A DNA stretch of 64,000 bases from Galdieria yellowstonensis. Taxonomy: Eukaryota > Rhodophyta > Bangiophyceae > Galdieriales > Galdieriaceae. Shown here in pieces: positions 51,420 to 62,776 of this stretch. The first letter of the stretch is position 1; the number at the start of each line of letters is the position of its first letter. Under the pieces are notes generated by a model, which searched no databases, was not told the origin of the DNA, and worked only from the letters and a program-made list of their open reading frames with translations. Position numbers and translations under genes: made by a program. The stretch lies in contig JANCYU010000011.1 in NCBI GenBank assembly GCA_026122205.1, positions 119,810 through 183,809 of the forward strand, written 5' to 3'.

Positions 51420-51809
51420 TCACTCTAGTCCTCTATCCGGCTTAGAGTTGGATGGATTCAGTGCACAGTCTAATCGAAAACAGATAGTACGCCCTGGACG
51501 CAGTTTTCCTATATAACCACAAGAGGAACACTTCCCTGACCAGTCCCGTCTCGAAATATTTTCCGAACCCTTTAGTCTACAACAATTTCTCGCTGAAACA
51601 AACAAGTCCGAATCAAGGAGAGTCTTACACTGCAACTCACTATCTCCAATCTCCAAGTTCTTGCCCATCCTACGGGACTTCTTATACCTCTTCTTTCTAG
51701 GAGGTGGGGGTGGCCTATCTGGATAGACTCTTATTGTTTGCGAAGTAGGTGTCGAGTAGCCGTCTTCATCACCTTCTTCTTCCATAATTTGCAATTCTGA
51801 GCCCCACAT
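51420..51809 (-). CDS. Candidate SIAMESE-related CDK inhibitor with a Cys-rich tail
   Basis: Intronless, 129 aa. The N-terminal half reads EEEGDEDGYSTPTSQTIRV, then PDRPPPPPRKKRYKKSRR. In plant SIM/SMR cyclin-dependent-kinase inhibitors, an acidic Gly-Cys/TPTS motif is followed by a CPPAPRKPR-type block; order and wording here are close, but Cys residues at those points are missing. The C-terminal part has a short zinc-ribbon-like pattern (CSSCGYIGKLRPGRTICFRL, then DC), not known in SMRs. An E2F-like palindrome sits 85 bp upstream. Function as a cell-cycle inhibitor is a hypothesis; chance similarity of a short Pro/Lys-rich motif is possible. Confidence 0.45.
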   Translation of the reverse strand: MWGSELQIMEEEGDEDGYSTPTSQTIRVYPDRPPPPPRKKRYKKSRRMGKNLEIGDSELQCKTLLDSDLFVSARNCCRLKGSENISRRDWSGKCSSCGYIGKLRPGRTICFRLDCALNPSNSKPDRGLE

Positions 51810-52143
51810 AGCCTCAACAGTTCCACATGACGGTAAAAAAGCTACAAACAGTTAGTGCTCGCAATCAGGATCAGCGAAGCGCTCACTTCCAGCTTTTGGC
51901 GCCAAAACAAGCAAGATTAGCCAATCGCATCTCGGATTTGGATAAATGCATGCGTCATTTTTTTTCGAGGGGTTCCGCAATTGCTTATGCAATTGCATTC
52001 TAGAATTCTTTATTTCTATTACCTTCTTTCCAAAGTTGCTCTCATCAATAAAACTTTAATCTTCTTGTATACTACTACTTGCACAACTCTGAAAGGAGCT
52101 TCAAATATTCCCAACGGCTCAAGACACGTGAATTTGAATAGTT
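51810..52143. other. Intergenic: candidate SMR promoter and SHPRH 3' end
   Basis: 334 bp with no convincing gene. It includes the E2F-like palindrome at 51894-51907 and a T-rich stretch near 51960. An open frame at 51981-52214 on the plus strand is antisense to the SHPRH end and is not supported. Confidence 0.5.
51894..51907. promoter_or_regulatory. E2F-like palindrome TTTTGGCGCCAAAA
   Basis: A perfect 14-base palindrome 85 bp upstream of the candidate CDK-inhibitor ATG. It includes two opposed TTTGGCGC words. The same core precedes tubulin cofactor D. Confidence 0.4.
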
Positions 52144-55100
52144 TTACTGGTTTGATGGAAACAGCACGCATAGGTCTTGTACAGTTAGCTCCTGCTCCCT
52201 TCTTGTATCTCTAGTCCCCCTAACTTTTACTTCCTTATCAAAATCTTCAGTTGACCTTGTTCTCTTTTTCCTTCTCAGTTCATCAATCTTCTCTTCAATA
52301 GTGTCCTCTATGAGGAAACGATGAACAAAGGTTGGTTTTTCCTGACCGATCCTGTGGATTCGACTCACTGCTTGTGCCTCTAGAGAGTCGGTTAAAAGAG
52401 GCTCAACCAAAAATACGTGTGTGGCTTCTGTTATATTTAAGCCGTTGCTCCCGCTTCTTACTGGGAGCAAAAGAACGCGAATGTTGGGATCCGTTCGAAA
52501 CTTTTCAAGAACGGTTTCAAAGCTCTTTCCCCGTTTCTGTTCTGTCCGAATAAATACGATATTACTCTCCTCAAGTGCCCTAGAAACTATTTCTAGAACG
52601 TCATTCCATTCCGAAAATAAAATACACTTTGCGTCTGAATTCTCTTCAATTATCATTCTTAGATAAATGACAACTGCCGCTATCTTCGTACCAAAGGAAT
52701 CCCTAAGAGAGTTCCCTTGTACAGCATTCCAAAACGAAGAAAGTTGTTGTGTCGTCACACTTGTCTCCATCTCTTTCATATCCTCCTCACTGGATAATAC
52801 TCTCTTCAAGCTACGGATACAAGATTCATCGTAGTTGTTTCTTTCTATATAACACAATTCATTGGTAACAACATTGATGCGACAAGTGGGGCAAGATATA
52901 TGTTGCTCCAACTGGCTCTTCCTTTGTACTTCAAAGCGTTCAGAAATTCTTTGTTGAACAATTCGAGAAATACATTCGGCACAGAAGCGATGACCACAAG
53001 GGAGAATCACAATCTGTGCCTCCAGCTCTCTCCAACATACAGGACAAGGCTGCGATCCCAGAGTATCCTCTCTTCCCTCCTGATTGCTACTTTCTTGATC
53101 TGCTCTCAAACGTTTGAGAAACACCAACTGACTGCGTTTGTGTTGAAACTCAACCTCTGCTATCCTTTTGTCGTGTTCAAACTGCATGAAGAAGCTCCCA
53201 ATTTGATTCTGACTTATTTGATAAGAATCGGCATTTCTTCCTTTCTGCTCTTGTTTCGATACTTTCAATGAAATTCTCATTTTGGCCATTTCCAGTTCAT
53301 CCAAAGCTGAAAGCAAGTCATGTTGCGCCTCAAAATAAAGGTGGCATTCTCGAAATTCTTCTTTCAGTGCTTCTACTTCCTCAAAGTGCCGTTCCATGTC
53401 TGTCAACCACGAGAATTTCTTGCGATAATGCCTCCGAATACAAGACTTTATAATTTTCAATATCTACAACAAAGTCAATTAAGCTTCCAAGAAAATCCCG
53501 TCTACATACCTTTTCTACTTCACTTTGCAATCTAGCTCCTTCTTCACCTTCAGAGATAACACCATATCTTCCATGACTGGCGTTGCTTTTTTTCCCAATA
53601 CTTCGTATGCGAACCAGGAATAAGCTGCGCTCATAAGTAGAAAACTTTTCCTTGGCAAGACAATGACTACATGCGGGTCCATTGCCTTCTATACGACAAT
53701 ATTTACAGTTTCCAGACGCCAATACTTCCTCGGTAGTTGGTGTTCGTGCACCTGGCAAGTCTTCCAATGTTTCCAATAATTGCGTACGATACTGATCCCT
53801 CTTTTCCAATTCATTTAATAATACATATTGCAAACCGGTAAGATTATGAAAACGAGAAGCCATGGATGTTTCCGTAAACACTCCTTGAGAAGTATACAGC
53901 AACTGAGAGCGTATCTGCTCCATTATTTGGTCTTCTAACGATTTGTTGTTGGCAACCACTTGATTTAAAGCTTCCATCCACCAAGGTACTTTTGCACGTC
54001 TGGCAATAATATTCTCACATGTCAATTTACTGGCTTCATACGAAGCCTTCGCCTTTGAAAGTTTCGCTACTTTCTCACAAGTGTAACGTTGTTCTAATTC
54101 GCGTATTTCGTTTGCATACTCTGATTCCTCCAGCGTTCTACCAACTGCCTTGTAATAACTGAGATACTCTTCCTTGCATTGTAGACTCGAATCCTTTATC
54201 TTTAAATCTATTGCATCCAACACTTGTGTCAAGTTGTGCAAAATATGCAACCTCTGTAACGAGTCCATCGTTACATGTTCTTCATTTTCTTTGGCAAAAC
54301 GCAACACGCTTCTATAAATATCCACAGCTTTGGGTAAATCATTTTGTAAGATGTATAAAGAAGCTAATCCATTCATAGACGCAACATACGAACGTTCAGC
54401 CTCTGCAACTTCTACCGTTCGTCTCTGCACTAATGCTTCCAAAACTTCTTGCATAGTCATTGTACTCTTTTGCAGTACTCGAATGCCATCAGAGCCTACT
54501 TGCGGATGACAACAAGCTTGTCGAAGTCTTAATAGACGTGAGACAAGCTTCTCATCTGTTATATATTTCTTGGAAATATTGTCCAAAGTATTCATTCCAT
54601 CTTGCAGACTTGCTCGACTCCTTACAAGTCGCGCCGCTTCTTCGGCACAAAGTTCGTACTGTCGCTCATAAAAATGTCTTTCTATAGGACCAAAAGACAA
54701 TAATATTTTCATGGTAGACTGAGGTGGCAACTTTAACTCGTCACGCACTATATTTTTCGTATTTCGCCACAACAAACGACCAACAAGTCGTTTCAGATTA
54801 TCATCTCTTCCTAATCGAGCTGGTCTCCACACAAAGTGATTCCACCAAAAGTGATCATCGAAAGGAGCAACTTGAAGAAACCTTACTAAGCCATAAAAGT
54901 CTGAAATATCCTTCTGAATAGGAGTCCCAGTCACACACCACCTATGAATTCCCTTCAAACACTGCGCCATATCAGCGGCACCACAAGAACCGCCTTCCAC
55001 CATTTGAGCTTCATCTAAACATATTCGAAACCACTCAATCCTACACAATGGCGTAGGAACAGCTCGAAATACTTTAGCATATCTTAGGCTGGGTCCACTT

Positions 55101-56716
55101 CCAAGGTCAACTCTATTCAAATCATTTCGTAAAGCTTCGTACGTAGTCAAGACAATATCCATTTCTGCAAGTGTTCTTGCCGCTATATATCCAGACTCTT
55201 TCATTCCTCGGTAAGTAAAATGATGAATTTCAGTTGCTACATTGCGCTCAATCTCCTCCTCCCACTGTCTTAAGATGGAAGAGGGACAAACAATCAGAGT
55301 CGCATGACTTTTCAAAACGTTCTGCAATTTATAATCAGCTTCACATTGATAACAAAGATGAGGCGACTCTAACAATACTCTTATAGCACGCTCAAAACGA
55401 TAGTTGGCACACCAAGCATGTTCTATTTTTCCACATTCGTCACAGCGCACAAATAAAGAACGAAAATCTTTAGGTACGCTGTCATCATTCAGTACTAATT
55501 CCTGGCACTCGGAACATCTATCGATAAATTGTACACTCGTTACAAATGATAAGCCTTCATCTATAACATTTTCAGTAACAACATCCGCCTTGTTCCTAGA
55601 AAGAACCACTTTTGAGTCACTGCCCCAAAACACCCGCTCCTGTTTCTCCGCTGGAGTGAGTTCTCTTTTTGACGCCAAAGTCATCATAATCAAAGCTAAA
55701 ACTTCAACTGTCTTTCCTAAACCCATTTCATCTGCCAAAATTCCACCCTGAATATCCTCAAAGGGCTCAAAGTTGTGTTTTGACACTTGTCCAGTACAAG
55801 GATTGTAATAAAAGGAAATGCTCCTTTCCAAGTCGTTTGAAAACACAGGAAACCACAGTGGATTGCTGTCTTTTTCCTTTATACAACTAGAATGATTGCC
55901 TTCTCTATAAAGCATCCATGAAACAGCCTTCCTTTGATAAGGTCGAAGAGTAACCCTCAAGTGACGTTCCAAAAGTGTCAGTTGCGAACTTTCCCAACGA
56001 TTGTCGAAGGACTCCAATCTTTCTCTTTGATATTTCTGGCAGACTTGATTGAACCACGAAAGGTCTAAACTTGAATAACTTTCTGGACCGTCAGTGGAGT
56101 GCAACGCATATACACTTAGACTCGGATGCAGCCAAGACATCAAAACATTCACATGAGTAAAGACAGATAGCTTTCGATACTCGGTAGGTGAGCTCGGTGC
56201 GTGTAAGAACAACTTGTCCAGGAAATAAAACTCGATCTTCAAGCCACTAAGATATGAATAATTGAGAGCTTCTTCGTTCAAACAACTTGTAAGGATCTTT
56301 GCAGCCAATAGATGATTAACTGCCAAATAATGAAGTGCTTTTGCCAAACGATAGGGTAGAATAACATCACCCGAGTAAGTATAAAAGTTCTCACCAAGCA
56401 AACCTTGGACAGGAATACAAAAATGGACTGAAACCAAAGACGTTTCACCTTCTTGTGGGGAACTATCTTGCCAAGTTTTTATAGAAAAAGACTCTGTTTG
56501 TTCTTCCGACTCGTCTGACTCGACAGAAACTCTCCGAAAACAACCATCTAGAGTTTGTTCACCACAGTAGTGATAGTGAGGGTTTGTATTTTGTCCTTCT
56601 AATGTACAAGGCCATAATAAAAGCCAAGGACTTTCTTCTTCCCTATTTTCACTTGGTTGTACAGAAACACGTTGTCTTTTCTTAGGAATACTCTTTCTCA
56701 GGCTCGCTCTCGTCAT
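52144..56716 (-). CDS. SHPRH-type SNF2 helicase/E3 ubiquitin ligase
   Basis: Two exons: 56716-53510 and 53463-52144 (1508 aa), with a 46-bp phase-0 intron. SHPRH is the Rad5-like enzyme that polyubiquitinates PCNA during lesion bypass. In order: Walker A in GGILADEMGLGKTVEVLALI (about residue 320), a PHD finger inside the helicase (CSECQELVLN, CDECGKIEHAWC, CYQC), the DEAQ box ICLDEAQMVEGG, WCVTGTPIQKDI, a helical insert, a RING between the lobes (CPVCWRELEAQIVILPCGHR, FCAEC, CPTCR), and helicase C motif VI QAVSRIHRIGQEKP. The N-terminal 250 residues are less conserved. The histone H1-like H15 domain of animal SHPRH is not evident. Confidence 0.93.
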
Positions 56717-56823
56717 TATTGCACCTTTTCCTCAATCTTCCAAAGTTATAGGAACAACGCGACCCTGCATCGTCTTTGGATCAAAACCACATATCCAACT
56801 TGTGAAAAAAGTTTATTTATTGT

Positions 56824-57447
56824 TTATGACTTGAATAGACTGTCTGGTGCAATAGAAGTCGTTAATCCATATCGCTGTAAACCCAAGCAATACTCTTCTG
56901 CCAGTTGCTTCCAAGTGGTAGTTACAGTAGAAACACCACAACTGTGTGCTTCCATAGTCACTCTATGCGCTTTCTTTCTAGACACGGTCTTGACAACGCT
57001 TACGATAGCAGTTATCACATAGTCAAAAGTGTGAATATCGTCATTGTGCAACAAAACTCGCCAATTATGTTCAAGTTCCTCTTTTTTCTCCTTTTTGGTT
57101 TTACGCTTAGGTTTCACTTTTACAGCCACTCCTCCTTTGCCTTCTTTTTGTGCCTGACCGGCTTCCGAGCCTCCCTTTGAGAAATCAAGTTTTCCTGGTT
57201 TCCCAGTTACAGAAGGCTTAGGACGACCAATTTCTGTTTTATTATAAATATTATCCTTGCAAAATACCCCGTTTTGTATTTCACCTAGTGTTCCACCGTG
57301 GTACAAGGGTTTAGGTGCTTTCCAGACAGTTTGGCGACGCAATAAACCTCCACGTGAACAACTGGAACATTTGTGCCTAGTAGAACTTTCTAAATGATAA
57401 GGAACTTTTATCGGAAAATAAAATGACCAGGCAACGTATGTCTCCAT
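56824..57447 (-). CDS. ClpS-like N-recognin adaptor, plastid type
   Basis: Intronless, 207 aa from the ATG at 57447. The ClpS core occupies the last 85 residues: HNWRVLLHNDDIHTFDYVIT, then KKAHRVTMEAHSCGVSTVTT and YGLTTSIAPD. The NDD motif and a His-rich region that bind N-degrons in ClpS are present (HNDD, EAHSCG). The 120-residue N-terminus is long and carries a basic, low-acid lead plus a Lys-rich stretch (KPKRKTKKEKKEE), consistent with import to the plastid, where ClpS feeds substrates to Clp protease. It lies 107 bp downstream of the SHPRH start on the same strand. Confidence 0.9.
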   Translation of the reverse strand: METYVAWSFYFPIKVPYHLESSTRHKCSSCSRGGLLRRQTVWKAPKPLYHGGTLGEIQNGVFCKDNIYNKTEIGRPKPSVTGKPGKLDFSKGGSEAGQAQKEGKGGVAVKVKPKRKTKKEKKEELEHNWRVLLHNDDIHTFDYVITAIVSVVKTVSRKKAHRVTMEAHSCGVSTVTTTWKQLAEEYCLGLQRYGLTTSIAPDSLFKS

Positions 57448-57801
57448 AGAACAAACCCTTGAGCGTGTTTGTTGGAGCTCCAATCACAATCAATCAGGAC
57501 GAAATAATGTGCCGCGACGCACTTTCTTGGCTTTCCAGAATGCTGGTTGCTTGCAGGTCCTTGGTCTTTTCCAGTATTGAAGCAAGTAACTGAGGTTGGA
57601 ATATGCTCACTACAAATATTTTATAGATATCATATGTGGAATTACTAGATGATCTCTCTTTATTCCGTCTCCATTTCAATCAAAAATGCATAGAAGATTT
57701 TCTAGAAGTGAAGAAGAAATTGACGAATTTCAAGCACGAGAAATTTCTCTTGTGTTGGAGTTTTCTTTCGTTGTTTTTGAGGAGTTGTACTGCTTTGAAG
57801 A
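57448..57801. other. Divergent promoter, ClpS-like / oxalate fusion gene
   Basis: 354 bp between divergent starts. Short open frames occur on both strands (for example minus 57494-57679, without ATG), but none is convincing. Confidence 0.5.
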
Positions 57802-60800
57802 ATGACAGATGATACATTGTTAAGTATTCCCAACGGTTCTCCTGACTTTTCGAACAAAGTTGCTGTAGGAATTGCAGGAACAGACAAGTTTCTTTCTTAT
57901 TCTCAACTACGTGATTCAGTCGCCAAGATTAGCGAGGAAATCACAAAAGTAACCACAAAGGGAGATGTGATTGGTTTGGTATTGCCTAATTCTGTTGAAT
58001 TTGTCGTTTCCTTTTTGGCTGTTACTTGGAGCGGTACAATTGCAGCACCTTTGAACGAAGCATACAGAAAAGACGAGTTTTTGTTTTATTTACAAGATGC
58101 TGGAGCGAAAGCAGTTGTAGTTATTCAAAACCAAGCACCAAATGATCTTCTCGCAGCAGCAAATTCTTTAAAGTTACCTGTATGGTCCATGTCTAAGTTC
58201 ACATCAAGTCCGAAAGATATTTCTATTCAGATACCAACCTCCAGTTGGAACGGAACAAGGGGCAATGGAGAAGGTCGAGCTTTACCAGATGATATCGCCC
58301 TTTTTCTTCATACGTCAGGGACAACTTCGAAACCTAAAGGAGTTCCCTTGACTCATAAAAATTTGATGACTTCTGTTAGGAACATCAGCCAAACGTATGA
58401 ACTTTCTGATTCAGATGTGACTCTGTTAGTAATGCCTTTGTTTCACGTCCATGGTTTAATGGCAGCTTTATTATCGACACTTGCCACTGGAGGACAAGTG
58501 TGGATTCCCGAAGAAGGACGATTCTCTGCTTCTAATTTTTGGAAATACTGTGTGCAGCACAAAGTTACGTGGTATACAGCGGTTCCGACTATTCATCAAA
58601 TTTTAGTTTCCAGAGCAGAACAAGATTATCCAAAATCCAATCCTCCACCTTTGCGTTTTATCCGAAGTTGTAGTTCCTCTCTAGCACCCAGTATTTTGGA
58701 AAAGATGGAGAAACTTTTCAATACATGTGTACTGGAAGCCTATGCAATGACAGAAGCCTCGCATCAAATGACTTCGAATCCGCTTCCTAAGAATGGCAAA
58801 AGAAAACCTGGAACTGTGGGTAAAGGTCAAAATGTACAAGTTGCTATATTATCAGATAAATGTGAAAAACTTGGACCGAACAAGGTTGGCGAGGTTTGTA
58901 TTCGTGGAGACAACGTAACGAAAGGCTACTGGAACAATCCAAAAGCAAATGAAGAGGCGTTTGCTGGCGGTTGGTTTCATACTGGTGATCAAGGATTTCT
59001 AGATGAGGATGGTTATCTTACATTGACTGGGAGAATAAAGGAACTTATTAATCGCGGTGGAGAGAAGATATCACCTTTGGAAGTTGATGCAGCTTTGTTG
59101 GCAAATCCTAATATCTCGGAGGCAGTGTCTTTTGGTGTTCCTCATGAAAAGTATGGAGAAGAAGTTGAAGCAGCAGTTATCCTCAAAGACAAATCTCTTG
59201 GAACTACCGAGAAGGATATAATAGAGGACTGTAAGAGCCGTATTGCGTCCTTTAAAGTTCCAAAAAAGGTTTATATTGTGGATGATTTTCCTCGTACGGG
59301 CTCTGGTAAGGTTCAGAGAAGAATTGTTGCTCAAAGTGTGTTGCAAAAATGGAATTCATCGAACAATACTTCAAAGGCATCAGTCTCCAATCAGAAAGAA
59401 ACAGACTCTTCTTCAACAACGATAGATGGCTATCAGTTAGTAGCAAAGATATTAAAGAGTTTGGGAATAGACGCTGCATTTGGAGTCTTGGGCATTCCTG
59501 TTACGAAGTTAGGTATATGTTGTCAACAGGAAAAAGTTCGTTTTATTTCCACTCGGCATGAATTACCTGCTAGTTATGCGGCAGGAGCGTTTGGATATCT
59601 TGAAGGAAAGCCTGGAGTTTGTATAACGGTTTCTGGACCTGGTTGTTTGCATGCCTTGGCTGGATTGGCTAGTGCAACAGTAAATTGCTTTCCAATGATT
59701 TTACTAAGTGGAGCTGCAGAAAACTCGCAAATAGATCGTGGTGCATTCCAAGAGTGTGATCAACTTCGTGCAGCAGTTCCACATGCAAAACAAGTATTTC
59801 GAGTTGACGATATCACAGATTCTGCGAGATTTCTTTGTCGAGCATTTCATGTGGCTCGAAGTGGCCGTCCAGGAGGTGTATACATCGAATTTCCTTCCAA
59901 TGTACTTCATCAAAAACTGGAACGAGAGAAAGTGGAGGAATTGTTGTCCTTTAGCAAAGAGTTTATATCTTCTCCTCGGAATATGCCAGTTCCGACTGCA
60001 ACAGTCGTTCAACAAACTGTTCAGTTTCTAAGAAATGCCGAAAGACCTCTTGTTGTAATTGGTAAAGGAGCCAATTATGCTCGTGCAGAGGAGGAACTTG
60101 CGGGGTTCATCAACACCTTAAAAATTCCTTTTCTGGCTACTCCAATGGGCAAAGGCTGTATTCCTGACTCTCATCCACAGAGTGCAGCAGCTGCTCGTTC
60201 TTTAGTATTGAAGGAGGCGGATGTTGTACTTTTAGTTGGAGCTCGACTGAATTGGATACTGCATTATGGAAAGCCACCTCGTTGGTCAAATCAATGCAAG
60301 TTTATTCAGTTGGATATATGTGAGGAAGAATTTTATCGTAATACGAATATTGCTTTAGCAGTATTTGGGGATATTCAAGAAAGTGTGAGGCTTCTCCACA
60401 ACGCAGTGAAGTTGGAACCTTTCGAGGTACCGGTAGACTGGCGGAATAAAGTACGACAGAAATGTGATGAAAACACCAAAAAACTGGAAAGTCGTCTACA
60501 GGAATCAAAAATGCCTTTAGACTTTCATTGTGCTTTGAATGCCATGCGACAAGTGATTGCTTCCTTACCTCATCCGAAGCCAATTCTTGTAAGCGAAGGA
60601 GCGAATACAATGGATTTCGGAAGGCTTATTCTTCCAGTAGAAGAACCTCGCTCCAGGTAGGAACTTTTAATAACCTATTTTAAAATCTTGTTGACATGTT
60701 TGTATTAGACTGGATGCAGGAACATGGGGCACCATGGGTGTTGGAATGGGTTATGCCATCGCTAGTGCAGTTAGTAATCCGGGTCGTTCCGTTATTGCTC

Positions 60801-61141
60801 TTGAAGGAGATTCTGCTTTTGGCTTCAGTGGCATGGAAATAGAAACTATAATTCGATATAATCTTCCTATTTTAACGGTGGTCTTCAATAACAACGGAAT
60901 CTATGGCGGAACTGAAAAGAGTGCGGATCCTGCGGATCCTGCGCCAACTTGTTTCGTTCCTAATGCGCATTACGAAAAGATTGCAGAGGCCTTTGGAGGT
61001 TTGAGTTATTGGATAGAAACAGCAGAACAACTTGGTAAGGCATTGAGGGAGGCTTTGGCGTCGAAGAAACCAGCACTATTAAATGTAATAATCGACCCAG
61101 CAGCGGGTACAGAGAGTGGTAGTCTTACATCTCACAATTAG
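57802..61141 (+). CDS. Fused oxalyl-CoA synthetase / oxalyl-CoA decarboxylase
   Basis: Two exons: 57802-60656 and 60709-61141 (1095 aa), with a 52-bp intron near the end. Residues 1-515 are an adenylate-forming ligase of the AAE3/PCS60 (oxalate-CoA ligase) type: LHTSGTTSKPKGVPLTH, VMPLFHVHGLMAALL, EAYAMTEASHQMTSNP, GWFHTGDQGFLDEDGYL, GRIKELINRGGEKISP, and the catalytic Lys in GSGKVQRR. A Ser/Asn/Thr-rich linker (516-540) leads without a stop into a thiamine-diphosphate enzyme: catalytic Glu in STRHELPASYAAGAFGY (about 583), VSGPGCLHALAGL, EFPSNVL, GDSAFGFSGMEIET, ending in FNNNGIYGG. This second half is the oxalyl-CoA decarboxylase / 2-hydroxyacyl-CoA lyase family; pairing with AAE3 points to oxalyl-CoA decarboxylase. 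No PTS1 (ends SHN). Oxalate would become formyl-CoA and CO2. Confidence 0.9.
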
Positions 61142-61281
61142 AGTGTGTTGATATGACATTACTTTATAAAACCTGTTCATTTACATCAAAAATAATTTAA
61201 TTTACATACATGTTGGAAAAATAACGGTTGTTTTCTATATGCTTTCCAAGTGACATCTGATAACCGTGTCTAACCCTACAT

Positions 61282-62654
61282 TCAATTCTCGTTATAAGTG
61301 TTGATCAACTTCTTTGAATCCTCGTTGCATTCTTGTTCATCATCATTCCAAGACTTGACTTGTTTATTTGGTCCTCTTATGAGTTCCTTATTCAACTTGC
61401 CTAACCTTAGAAGATATGCACCATGGCTTTGTATTTGTTGACGAGATTTGTTTGGCAAAACTTTTTGGATACGTTTCCATTTGGTGCCATATTGTTTGAA
61501 TGCTTTCACGAACAAAGCGTCTTCTTCTGGCGTCCACAAGTTTGAAGTGCGTCCTTTTCCTCCTCCAGACTGCCAATTCTGTTCATTTCCTACAAAATGT
61601 TTCCCTTCATTCACTATAGAGAATTAATATATGCAATAGCAATCTGTGGTTTGCTTTTCAAAAACGTACCTTTATCCTTCCTGTCTGGGCTCGTTCCACG
61701 AAAAGCATCATTAGTGGATGAGCCTTCTAAATATGGAGTTGAAGAGGTACCCACATCTTGACCTTGTGAACCTCTCACTTGAGCCTTTGCATTTCCTTCA
61801 GAAGATGCTTTTGTGGGAACAGTCGAAGCCATAGCAGATGCTTTTGCGCTTGCTGTAACTTTCATATTGTGTGATACCGCGGGCGTTTGTTGTGGTCTCT
61901 TTTCAGGAGCATTCATGTTGTACACATCTAAATATTCCGAGGAAGAACTTGTCTTTCTCATCGCTTCAATGATATGTTGGAAGGCATAGGTGGGTCTACT
62001 TTCGAACGTAGATATCAAAAAACTACGGTATTTGTTGATAAGTCCCAGTTGGCGTTCAATCTCTTTCTCCAACTTGTCACTCAAACGACGCAATTTGTCT
62101 CTCTTACAAGTTATGCTATCCACCATTTCCCTTAGCTTTTGATTCTCCCTTTCAAAGCTGTCAACTTCAGCCTCATTGGTTGTGCGGCTGGTTACATTGG
62201 TTTGAGACAAATCCTTTGAACTGCCAGAAATAATAGGTTCTTCCAAAGTCTGCACGAGTGTATCCTGCACAGCACTCGTGCTGGGAGTTGCAATGGCTTC
62301 GACTGGCTGTCTTTGTTCACTCGCTGCAGCAACGGAAACTGTTGCTCCATTGTTTGCAACGGATGCCACGGAAGCATTTCCAACTGTTGTTACGACCGTT
62401 GTTTGAAGTGTATTTCCCGATAGTATACTGGCTGCTTGCTCTCCCACTGTTAATCCAGTAAAGCTAGGACTTACTGTTGTAACCACTGTGGAGACCGCAG
62501 CTGTCTGTGTTACGGGTTGAACAGGAGAAATTTTATCATTCTTCGGTGGAAAATTATGCGGTACTGGTTGCGGTAGCGACAGTTCCTTGCTCCCTCTGAG
62601 GAAAGCTCTTGTTTCAGAGTCTTCACTTGATGCGTTCTCCAATGAATCTTCCAT
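61282..62654 (-). CDS. MYB/SANT-domain protein
   Basis: Two exons: 62654-61670 and 61613-61282 (438 aa), with a 56-bp intron. A single MYB-like repeat is encoded by exon 2: LWTPEEDALFVKAFKQYGTK, then WKRIQKVLPNKSRQQIQSHG, with the three tryptophan-type positions and a SHAYL-like end (SHGAYLLRLGKL). The N-terminal 200 residues are Thr/Val/Ser/Ala-rich and repetitive. A coiled-coil lies at about residues 175-215 (ENQKLREMVDSITCKRDKLR, LEKEIERQLGLI). It likely binds DNA or chromatin as a regulator. Unspliced, the frame would end before the MYB repeat. Confidence 0.8.
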
Positions 62655-62776
62655 GGAGTTGCTGTAGAAAACACGCTTTTCTTAAAAAATATATCTCACA
62701 CCTAACCAATATTAGGGAGAGAGAACCAACTTGAAATATCGCCCATCACTGCCTCGTCAGATAAAATACACAACAG

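Noticed and set aside
57494..57679. Small minus-strand ORF between ClpS and the fusion gene
   Set aside because: No ATG start, no recognisable domain, and no good splice partner.
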